Assembly: GCF_003131185.1 (NCBI RefSeq)
Contig: NZ_QFFU01000032.1
Span: 1 to 64,000, forward strand
From: Pseudomonas ovata
GTDB lineage: Bacteria > Pseudomonadota > Gammaproteobacteria > Pseudomonadales > Pseudomonadaceae
DNA length: 64,000 nt
Direction: 5' to 3'
Part shown: positions 36,471 through 44,043 of the stretch, one piece after another
Position numbering within the stretch: the first letter of the stretch is position 1
Layout: the number at the start of each line of letters is the position of its first letter
Notes under the pieces: model-generated
The model's database searches: none
What the model was told of the DNA's origin: nothing
What the model saw: only the letters and a program-made list of their open reading frames with translations
Program-made: the position numbers and the translations under genes

Positions 36471-37310
36471 ATGACCCAACCCGTTTACGTTCCGCCCAAG
36501 GTATGGACCCACGAAGCCCCCTCCGGCGGCAACTTTGCCAGCATCAACCGGCCAGTCGCCGGTCCTACTCACGACAAGGCCCTGCCGGTCGGCCAGCACC
36601 CGCTGCAACTGCACTCGCTGGCCACGCCCAATGGCGTGAAAGTGACCATCCTGCTTGAAGAGCTGTTGGCCCTGGGACACACCGGCGCGGAATACGATGC
36701 CTGGCTGATCCGCATCGGTGAAGGCGAGCAGTTTTCCAGTGGCTTTGTCGAGATCAACCCCAATTCGAAGATTCCGGCACTGCTGGACCGCAGCGTCGAG
36801 CCACCGATTCGCTTGTTCGAGTCGGGCTCGATTCTGCTGTATCTGGCAGAGAAGTTCGGCGAATTCCTGCCCAAGGACCCGGCCGGTCGTGCCGAAACCC
36901 TGAACTGGCTGTTCTGGCAAATGGGCGCGGCGCCCTACCTGGGCGGCGGCTTCGGGCATTTCTATGCCTATGCACCCGAAAAACTGGAGTACCCGATCAA
37001 TCGCTTCGCCATGGAAGCCAAGCGCCAGCTGGATGTGCTTGATCGGCGCCTGGCCGAAAGCCCGTACCTGGGCGGCGACACCTACAGCATTGCCGACATT
37101 GCGGTCTGGCCGTGGTACGGCCAACTGGTGCGTGGCCACCTGTACTCGGCAGCCGAATTCCTGTCAGTGCAGGACTACACCCACGTGCAGCGCTGGGCCG
37201 AGGACATTGCCAAACGCCCGGCCGTGCAGCGCGGTCAGCGGGTCAACCGCACCTGGGGCGATGAAGCCAGCCAGGTGGCCGAGCGTCACGAAGCAGCCGA
37301 CCTGGACTGA
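36471..37310 (+). CDS. yghU: Glutathione-dependent disulfide oxidoreductase, YghU-like
   Basis: A 279-residue GST-fold enzyme of the Nu class: thioredoxin-like N-terminal domain (about 45-130) with TPNGVKVTILLEELL, NPNSKIPALLD and FESGSILLYLAEKFG, then a helical C-terminal domain (about 135-260). The YghU/YfcG group reduces glutathionyl disulfides and lacks the usual catalytic Tyr/Ser/Cys. AGGAG lies 10 bases before the ATG. Monocistronic, with a strong hairpin directly downstream. Confidence 0.9.
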   Translation: MTQPVYVPPKVWTHEAPSGGNFASINRPVAGPTHDKALPVGQHPLQLHSLATPNGVKVTILLEELLALGHTGAEYDAWLIRIGEGEQFSSGFVEINPNSKIPALLDRSVEPPIRLFESGSILLYLAEKFGEFLPKDPAGRAETLNWLFWQMGAAPYLGGGFGHFYAYAPEKLEYPINRFAMEAKRQLDVLDRRLAESPYLGGDTYSIADIAVWPWYGQLVRGHLYSAAEFLSVQDYTHVQRWAEDIAKRPAVQRGQRVNRTWGDEASQVAERHEAADLD

Positions 37311-37316
37311 GGTTAA

Positions 37317-37347
37317 GGCGTGCCCAGGCGTCAAGCCTGGGCACGCC
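37317..37347 (+). terminator. Strong hairpin after yghU
   Basis: Perfect 13-bp stem GGCGTGCCCAGGC/GCCTGGGCACGCC with loop GTCAA, starting 6 bases after the stop. No U-run follows, so it may terminate weakly or mainly protect the 3' end. Confidence 0.65.
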
Positions 37348-37483
37348 GTGTGGCGCACCGTGCAACGGTCAATCGAAAGCGTTGCTATTCTCTGGATAAG
37401 CAATATCGACATTCGATGTGGAGCGCTCCTATCAGGCCCCTGAAACCCTGCTGTCAGCGCTCATCGACAATGAGGTGCTGGAC

Positions 37484-38035
37484 ATGGCGGTTCATATCAT
37501 CAATTTCACGGCCCCGATCAACTCGGCCACCTGCGGCAAACTGATTGAAAAAGCCTCGTTGGCTGCACAACAGCAAGCCACTCGCCTGGTGATCAACCTG
37601 GCAACCATGGGCGGCGAATGCAGTTATGGCTTCAGCCTGTACAACTTTCTCCTGACCCTGCCCATGCCGGTGCACACCCATAACCTGGGCACGATCGAAT
37701 CGATGGGCAATGTCATCTTCATGGCCGGCGAGCACCGCACCGCCTGCCCGCACAGCAAGTTTCTGTTCCACCCCTTTCACTGGCACCTCAGCGGCGCGGT
37801 GGATCACTCACGGATGTCCGAGTACACCATGAGCCTGGACTACGACATGCACCTGTACTGCCGCATCCTGGCCGAGCGCACCCAGGGCGCGCAGGAAACC
37901 CTTGAAACCGAAAAGTACCTGACGGCCGCCCCGCGCATCCTCGACCCGCAACAGGCTCTGGCGTGCGGGGTGATCCATGCCATCGACGCGCCGCTGCTCA
38001 CCGACGAGCATGTGAGTCATTGCGTTCATAACTAA
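37484..38035 (+). CDS. Orphan ClpP-like serine protease
   Basis: A 183-residue ClpP/crotonase-fold protein. The catalytic Ser lies in GTIESMGNVIFMAGEHR (ClpP: SMG) and the His in KFLFHPFHW; a candidate Asp lies further on. ATG 37484 follows GAGGTG by 7 bases and starts MAVHIINFTAPI, shorter than the frame open from 37418. It differs strongly from housekeeping ClpP, and no Clp ATPase is adjacent, so it may work alone or with another AAA+ partner. The stop overlaps the convergent LuxR gene by 4 bp. Confidence 0.8.
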   Translation: MAVHIINFTAPINSATCGKLIEKASLAAQQQATRLVINLATMGGECSYGFSLYNFLLTLPMPVHTHNLGTIESMGNVIFMAGEHRTACPHSKFLFHPFHWHLSGAVDHSRMSEYTMSLDYDMHLYCRILAERTQGAQETLETEKYLTAAPRILDPQQALACGVIHAIDAPLLTDEHVSHCVHN

Positions 38036-38796
38036 CTCGCGAACAAGGCGAACAGCTGGCTGCGAAAGTTTATCCCCAGCCGCTGGAATGCCCGGTTGCG
38101 GTAGGTTTTCACGGTGCTTTCCTTGATGCCCAGGTCGGCGGCGATCCCGGCGTGGGTCATGCCCTGCAGCAAACGGCTGCAGATGTTCAATTCTTGCACG
38201 GTAAGGTCGGGACAGCGCTGCAGCAACGGCTGGCGGTGATCATTGGCCGGCTGAAGACCGGTCAGGGCCAGGTGCCCCCGCACCAGCTGCAACAGCGCCG
38301 GATTGAGCGCTTCGCACATCTGCAACTCACGGTCGTTGAAGAACCCTTGATCCTGATGCCTGTAGAGGTTGAACTGCACGGGACGGGCCTGTTCATCCAG
38401 ATAGACGCTCGACACGCGCTCAATCATGTCATGGCGCACATAGATCGCTTCGCGATAAGGCAGATGGCGGATGTCCTCGGCCAGCAGATGACCTACCAGA
38501 CCCGGCGTGGCCTTCATGGGCTCGAACAAGGGATCATGGCGGTGATAGTGCTCGATATAGGCCTGACCGCAGCGCAGCACCAGGCCCGGGTCGTGATGAC
38601 GGGTGCCGGCAGCCAAAAGCTGTGGCCGGGCACCGTCCATGCGCAGCACGGAAAAATGCTGACAGGCCGCCCATTGCCCCAGGTACTCCAGCAGTGCGAC
38701 CGGAAAGTTTGCGGTGCCCAGAGCGCACGCCAGGGCGCTGAAAACACGGACGTCTGCAGGCAGGGTCGATGCCTGGGGGGTGCTGAGCCGGATCAT
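38032..38796 (-). CDS. LuxR-family transcriptional regulator
   Basis: A 254-residue regulator with an N-terminal region of about 170 residues (probable sensory domain) and a C-terminal LuxR helix-turn-helix (about 185-250, LTVQELNICSRLLQGMTHAG and ESTVKTYRNRAFQRLG). ATG 38796 has GAGGG 5 bases upstream; a TTG five codons earlier (38811) is possible. It is transcribed away from the oxygenase operon and may regulate it. The stop overlaps the ClpP-like gene on the opposite strand. Confidence 0.87.
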   Translation of the reverse strand: MIRLSTPQASTLPADVRVFSALACALGTANFPVALLEYLGQWAACQHFSVLRMDGARPQLLAAGTRHHDPGLVLRCGQAYIEHYHRHDPLFEPMKATPGLVGHLLAEDIRHLPYREAIYVRHDMIERVSSVYLDEQARPVQFNLYRHQDQGFFNDRELQMCEALNPALLQLVRGHLALTGLQPANDHRQPLLQRCPDLTVQELNICSRLLQGMTHAGIAADLGIKESTVKTYRNRAFQRLGINFRSQLFALFAS

Positions 38797-38960
38797 GCCG
38801 CCCTCGGACAATTATTGTTATGGGGTCGGATCAACAGATAGTTAACCTGTTAATCATCAGTCTGCTGGCAATCCCCGGCCTTGTCCACTTCAGGGATGAC
38901 AGCCCTGCCCCGCCCTCACCCGTAAGCTGGCGCCGACAACAACAATGACCGGAACAGCTG

Positions 38961-39926
38961 ATGAACCTTCATCCCTTGAACCTGCGCGTCACCCACTACG
39001 CGGCTGAAGCCAAGGACGTGGTGCTGATCGAACTGCGTGCAGCCGATGACCAGCCTCTTGCGCCCTTCACTGCAGGCGCGCACCTGGAACTGCTCATCGC
39101 CGGCCACTTGCCTCGGCACTATTCGCTGCTCAACGACCCTCGGGAACGGGATCGTTATGTCATCGCCGTGGGCCTGCCCCCTGAAAGCCGCGGCGGATCA
39201 CGCTTTGTGCATCAGCAATTGCGCCTGGGCGACACGCTGGCCAGCAGCCTTCCACGCAACCATTTTGCGCTGGACGAACGCTTGCAGCGCTACTGCCTGG
39301 TGGCCGGCGGCATCGGCATTACCCCCATCCTGGCGATGCTGCGCTGGTGCCAGGCCAACGACAAGGACTGGCGGCTGGTGTACTGCGTGCGCAACCGGCA
39401 GCGCGCCGCGTTCTACGAAGTCCTGCGCGACCTGGCCCCTGGCCGGGTGCACCTGCACCTCACCGACGAGGCGGGATGTCATCTCGACGTCGCGGGTCTG
39501 CTTGATTCGCTGCACGGCGATGAGCACCTGTACGCCTGCGGCCCGGCCCCCATGCTCGACGCCCTGAATGCTGCGGCCGGGCCTCGCCGCGAGCGCGTGC
39601 ACGTCGAACGGTTCAACGCAGCACCACCGGGCACAGAGCCGGGCAGCCCTGAAGCCGACAGCGGTTTTACCCTGCATTTGCAGCGCAGTGACCGCAGCCT
39701 TTGGGTCGCCCCCGGCCAAAGCATTCTCGAGGCCCTTGAGGCCGATGGCATCAATCTGCCGTTCTCGTGCCGGGCAGGCCTCTGCGGCAGTTGCGAGACG
39801 CCTGTGTGCGCAGGAGTGCCGGACCACCGTGACCTGATCCTCTCGGAAACCGACAAGGCCGAAGGCCGCAGCCTGATGATCTGTGTTTCCAGGGCCCTGA
39901 GCGAACGCCTGGTGCTGGATCTCTGA
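38961..39926 (+). CDS. Oxygenase reductase, VanB/PDR family
   Basis: A 321-residue phthalate-dioxygenase-reductase-type protein with an FMN domain (PRHYSLLNDP near 51-60), an NAD domain (VAGGIGITPILAML near 114-127 and YACGPAPMLDAL) and a C-terminal plant-type 2Fe-2S domain with CRAGLCGSC. It passes electrons from NAD(P)H to the Rieske oxygenase encoded next, 30 bp downstream. Family members serve vanillate, phenoxybenzoate and related aromatic demethylases; the substrate here is unknown. Confidence 0.92.
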   Translation: MNLHPLNLRVTHYAAEAKDVVLIELRAADDQPLAPFTAGAHLELLIAGHLPRHYSLLNDPRERDRYVIAVGLPPESRGGSRFVHQQLRLGDTLASSLPRNHFALDERLQRYCLVAGGIGITPILAMLRWCQANDKDWRLVYCVRNRQRAAFYEVLRDLAPGRVHLHLTDEAGCHLDVAGLLDSLHGDEHLYACGPAPMLDALNAAAGPRRERVHVERFNAAPPGTEPGSPEADSGFTLHLQRSDRSLWVAPGQSILEALEADGINLPFSCRAGLCGSCETPVCAGVPDHRDLILSETDKAEGRSLMICVSRALSERLVLDL

Positions 39927-39956
39927 ACCGTTTCAATTCCCTGAAGGAACCCGCTC

Positions 39957-41054
39957 ATGTCATTACCCACCCCTACCCTTATTGCGCATGCCCGCAAGGC
40001 CAGCGAGTCCATGGCCAACCGCGATACGCCGTTCATCTATAACGAATGGTATGTCGCCGCCTTTGACAACGAGGTAGGCCGTCACTTGCTGGCCCGCCGC
40101 CTGCTCGACCGCCGGGTGGTCATGTACCGCACCGAGGCGGGCGAACCGATTGCCCTGGAGGATCGCTGCGCCCATCGCTCGTTCCCGCTCTCGCGCAGCC
40201 ACCTGGAGGGCGACACCATTGTGTGTGGCTACCACGGCTTTCGCTATGACGCCTCGGGTGACCTGGCCCAGGTGCCCTCGCAGAAGAACTGCCCGCGCGG
40301 CATTGGCGTACGTCGCTATCCCTTGGTGCGCCAGGGACCGTTACTCTGGATCTGGCTGGGCGAGCAGGCCCTGGCCGATGCCACGCAGATTCCGCAGCAG
40401 GCATGGATCGAGGACCCGGACTGGGCCTGTTCCTCAGGTTATTTTCATCACCCGGGCAACTACGTCAGCTTGCACGAAAACCTCATGGACCTGACGCACC
40501 TGAGCTTTCTGCATGCCAACACCATCGGCACGCCGGACTATGCCAGCGCACCGTACAAACTCGATCTCAAGGAAGGCCACTACACCCTGATCCGCGAAGT
40601 GGTGCCCACGACCCTGTCGCCGGTATGGGGCAAGACGACAGGTCTGGAAGGCTGTGCCAGTGCTGCGCGCATTGCCACCTCGGAATTTTTATCGCCGGCC
40701 CTGCACCGGGTCAGCGTGACCTTCTACGACAGCGCCCAACCCGTCGGGCAGCGCCAGGAATACCGCATCCGTACCGCACACATCCTGACCCCGGAAACCG
40801 CCAACAGCCTGCATTACTTCATTGTCCACGGTCGCGACTTTGCCCGGCACGACGAGGCCCTGGGCGAGTACATGCACGAGCAACTATTCGCGGCCTTCAA
40901 TGAAGATGTCGAGGGACTCGGCGCCCTGGAAGCGGTGCTCGGCGAGCGTGACGAGCACCATTACGAAATTTCCGTGGCCAGTGACGCGCCCGCCGTTGCC
41001 ACGCGTATCTACCTGAAAAAACGGGCCGATGCCGAACGTCAGCACGGCCACTGA
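39957..41054 (+). CDS. Rieske oxygenase, VanA-like
   Basis: A 365-residue terminal oxygenase. Rieske ligands are C71-x-H73 and C90-x2-H93 (CAHRSFPL, CGYHGFRY). The mononuclear iron site is D178/H181/H186 in LMDLTHLSFLH. Single-subunit oxygenases of this kind (vanillate and dicamba demethylases) O-demethylate aromatic ethers. Two genes with a divergent LuxR regulator make a compact catabolic unit. GAAGGA lies about 9 bases upstream of the ATG. Confidence 0.92.
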   Translation: MSLPTPTLIAHARKASESMANRDTPFIYNEWYVAAFDNEVGRHLLARRLLDRRVVMYRTEAGEPIALEDRCAHRSFPLSRSHLEGDTIVCGYHGFRYDASGDLAQVPSQKNCPRGIGVRRYPLVRQGPLLWIWLGEQALADATQIPQQAWIEDPDWACSSGYFHHPGNYVSLHENLMDLTHLSFLHANTIGTPDYASAPYKLDLKEGHYTLIREVVPTTLSPVWGKTTGLEGCASAARIATSEFLSPALHRVSVTFYDSAQPVGQRQEYRIRTAHILTPETANSLHYFIVHGRDFARHDEALGEYMHEQLFAAFNEDVEGLGALEAVLGERDEHHYEISVASDAPAVATRIYLKKRADAERQHGH

Positions 41055-41303
41055 AACTGTCTGCCGTTCCGGGTCGTGAATAGACACTCATCTGTCGCCT
41101 GTGAAGCATGCTTTTCACGCTGTTCATGAGTGACCGCACGACCAGGCCGTACTGCGCAGGCCAAGGCAGTATTTCTGCGTTCGATTGAATGCTTTTGCAT
41201 GCGCAACACAGCGTTTTTGGCCACTTTCTGATACCGTGCACAAGACAGATCCTGCGCCAGAGCCTCCGGCCTCGATAGAACGGACACTCCAGGAGAATCT
41301 CTC

Positions 41304-43553
41304 TTGTCTACTGCCGACACCGCATTGAATCAAGCCATTGAGCGTTGCAGCCAGGAACCGATCCAGATTCCCGGCAGCATCCAGCCGCATGGCTTTGTGC
41401 TGGTGGTCGATGAAGCCAGCCTGCAGATCCTGCAGGCCAGCGAAAATGCCGAACACTGGCTGGGGATGCCTGCTATCCAGCTGCCAGGGCGTCATTTCGC
41501 CGAACTGGTGAGCGAAGACTTCGACCTGAGCCAGCACCTGGACCGCCTGCCCGACCAGGAAATATATCCCTTTCATATTGGTGACGTGCGTCTGCGCCAT
41601 GAATCGCCAGATGCGCCGCGCCTGACCGTACTGGTGCATCGCCACGATCAGGTGCTGATCGTCGAGCTTGAGCCGGTCCGCGCTGATCACGGGCCTGTCC
41701 GTGGCGATTTCTACCCCTTGGTACGTGCTTTCGTTAGCGGCCTGCAGCAGCTTTCGAGTCTTGAAGCCCTGCTGCAAAGCTCGGTGCAACAGATCAAGCG
41801 CATCACCGGTTTCGGCCGGGTCAAGGCCTACCGTTTCGACGCCGACGGCAACGGCCTGGTGCTGGCCGAGCAAGCCGATCCCGGTTATCCCAACTACCTG
41901 GGCCTGAGCTTTCCGGCGTCCGACATCCCCGCGCAGGCGCGCGAACTGTACCGCATCAACCGGATTCGCTTGATCCAGGATGCCAACTACCAGCCCTCGC
42001 CGCTGGTGCCGACACTCAACCCGCACACCGGCAAACCGCTGGACATGACCTTCACGTCGCTGCGCAGCGTCTCGCCGGTGCACCTGCAATACATGCGCAA
42101 CATGGGCACGATGGCGTCGATGTCGCTGTCGATCGTGGTCGGCGGCAAGCTCTGGGGGCTGATTTCCTGCCACCATGAGCAGCCACGCCCGGTCGACTTC
42201 CAGACCCGTACCGCGTGTGAATTGCTCGGCAGCGTGCTGTCGCTGCAGATCGAATCGTACGAATCGCATGCCAGCACCCGGCAGTTGCTCGACCAGCGTC
42301 AGCGCATCGTGCAGATGTTGTCCTCGATGGCCGACCACGACAGTGTCAGCGAAGGCTTGCTGCAATTGCCGCAGGTGCTGCTGGCGTTTGCCGACGCCCA
42401 GGGGGCCGCGATCATTTCCGCCGACCGCTGCGACCTGATCGGCAGCACCCCGCCTGCCTCTCTGGTCAATGCGCTGGTGCACTGGCTGGCACATCGCAGC
42501 GACGAGACGATCTTCCACACCGACAATGTGCAGCGCGACATCGAAGAACTGCCGGAGCTGGCGCGCCACGCCGCCGGTGTGCTGGCGGTGGCCATTTCCC
42601 AGATCCACTCGCACTACCTGGTGTGGTTCCGCCCTGAGCAGGCGCGTACGGTGAACTGGGCCGGCCGCCCCGAGAAAGACATCAACGCCCAGGGCAGCCT
42701 CAATCCGCGGCACAGCTTCGACACCTGGCAACAGGAAGTGCGCGGCTACTCGGCGCCCTGGCACCCCTGGATCATCGAAGGCGCGATCGAATTGCGCGGC
42801 GCGGTGCTGGGCATCGTGCTGCGCAAGGCCGAAGAGCTGGCGCAACTGACCGGCGAGCTGTTGCGTTCGAACAAGGAGCTTGAGGCGTTCTCCTACAGCG
42901 TCTCCCACGACCTGCGCGCACCGCTGCGGCATATTGCCGGTTACACCGAGCTGCTGAGCGAAATCGAAGGCTCGGCGCTGTCCGAGCGTGGGCTGCGCTT
43001 TTTGAAACATATAGAAGATGCGGCACGTTTTGCCGGCACGCTGGTCGACAACCTGCTCAATTTTTCGCAGATGGGTCGTTCGGCGCTGCACATGTCCGAT
43101 GTCGACCTCAATGCGCTGGTCGAATCCATACGACTCGATCTGAAGCCCGACTACGAGGGTCGGGACATTGTCTGGGAAGTGGCCGCCCTGCCCAAAGTGA
43201 TCGCCGACCCGGCCTTTATCAACCTGGCCCTGCAGAATCTGATTGCCAATGCCATCAAGTACACCCGTGACCGCACCCCGGCGCGCATCGAGATCGGTGC
43301 CGACAAGACCCGCGATGAAACCGTGGTGTACATTCGCGACAACGGTGTCGGGTTCGACATGGCCTATGCCAACAAGCTGTTCGGGGTGTTCCAGCGCCTG
43401 CACCGGATGGAAGATTTCGAAGGCACCGGTATTGGCCTTGCCAGTGTCCGGCGTATCATTGAGCGGCACGACGGCAGGGTCTGGGCCGAAGGCCAGATCG
43501 ATCAGGGCGCGACGTTCTACTTTGCCCTGCCCCGCCACATTTCACATGATTGA
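41304..43553 (+). CDS. bphP: Bacteriophytochrome histidine kinase
   Basis: A 749-residue red/far-red photoreceptor with PAS (about 18-120), GAF (140-310), PHY (325-505), HisKA with His535 in SVSHDLRAP, and HATPase (about 620-745). The biliverdin-binding Cys15 (IERCSQEP), the PASDIP motif (204-209, Asp207), His260, His290 and the PHY tongue PRHSF (468-472) are all present, so a functional chromophore site is expected. TTG start at 41304 with AGGAG 8 bases upstream. No haem oxygenase gene (bphO) is next to it, so biliverdin must come from elsewhere. First gene of a three-gene signalling operon. Confidence 0.95.
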   Translation: MSTADTALNQAIERCSQEPIQIPGSIQPHGFVLVVDEASLQILQASENAEHWLGMPAIQLPGRHFAELVSEDFDLSQHLDRLPDQEIYPFHIGDVRLRHESPDAPRLTVLVHRHDQVLIVELEPVRADHGPVRGDFYPLVRAFVSGLQQLSSLEALLQSSVQQIKRITGFGRVKAYRFDADGNGLVLAEQADPGYPNYLGLSFPASDIPAQARELYRINRIRLIQDANYQPSPLVPTLNPHTGKPLDMTFTSLRSVSPVHLQYMRNMGTMASMSLSIVVGGKLWGLISCHHEQPRPVDFQTRTACELLGSVLSLQIESYESHASTRQLLDQRQRIVQMLSSMADHDSVSEGLLQLPQVLLAFADAQGAAIISADRCDLIGSTPPASLVNALVHWLAHRSDETIFHTDNVQRDIEELPELARHAAGVLAVAISQIHSHYLVWFRPEQARTVNWAGRPEKDINAQGSLNPRHSFDTWQQEVRGYSAPWHPWIIEGAIELRGAVLGIVLRKAEELAQLTGELLRSNKELEAFSYSVSHDLRAPLRHIAGYTELLSEIEGSALSERGLRFLKHIEDAARFAGTLVDNLLNFSQMGRSALHMSDVDLNALVESIRLDLKPDYEGRDIVWEVAALPKVIADPAFINLALQNLIANAIKYTRDRTPARIEIGADKTRDETVVYIRDNGVGFDMAYANKLFGVFQRLHRMEDFEGTGIGLASVRRIIERHDGRVWAEGQIDQGATFYFALPRHISHD

Positions 43554-43568
43554 TGGAAACCGTTGAAG

Positions 43569-44030
43569 ATGCTCAAACCCATTCTGTTGGTCGAAGACAA
43601 CCCCAGGGACCTGGAGTTGACGCTTGTCGCGCTGGAGCGCAGCCAGTTGGCCAACGAAGTCATCGTGCTGCGTGACGGTGCCGACGCCCTGGACTACCTG
43701 CTGCGCCGCAATGCCTTCGCCGCCCGCGACGACGGTAACCCGGCCGTGCTGCTGCTGGACCTCAAGCTGCCCAAGGTCGATGGCCTGGAAGTGCTCAAGG
43801 TGGTGCGCGACACCCCTGAGCTGCGCAGTATCCCCACGGTGATGCTGACCTCCTCGCGCGAGGAGCCCGACCTGTTGCGCGCCTACGAGCTGGGCGTCAA
43901 TGCGTACGTGGTCAAGCCGGTGGAATTCAAGGAATTCGTCGCGGCGATTTCCGACCTGGGCATTTTCTGGGCCGTGCTTAATGAACCTCCACCGGGGTCG
44001 TTGCGTCTGAATCGTCGACGCAATAACTGA
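43569..44030 (+). CDS. Single-domain response regulator (Rcp1-like)
   Basis: A 153-residue receiver domain with no output domain. Acidic pocket Asp10, phosphorylation site Asp64 (LLLDLKLP) and the conserved Lys in VVKPVEF. Members of this group pair with phytochromes, as Rcp1 does with Cph1. ATG 43569 is favoured over the TTG at 43563, which sits too close to GGAAA. It starts 15 bp after bphP and is probably the direct phospho-acceptor of BphP. Confidence 0.92.
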   Translation: MLKPILLVEDNPRDLELTLVALERSQLANEVIVLRDGADALDYLLRRNAFAARDDGNPAVLLLDLKLPKVDGLEVLKVVRDTPELRSIPTVMLTSSREEPDLLRAYELGVNAYVVKPVEFKEFVAAISDLGIFWAVLNEPPPGSLRLNRRRNN

Positions 44031-44043
44031 CGGAGCCTGGAAG

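Noticed and set aside
41124..43538. 804-codon minus-strand frame
   Set aside because: Antisense to bphP, which carries all phytochrome motifs.
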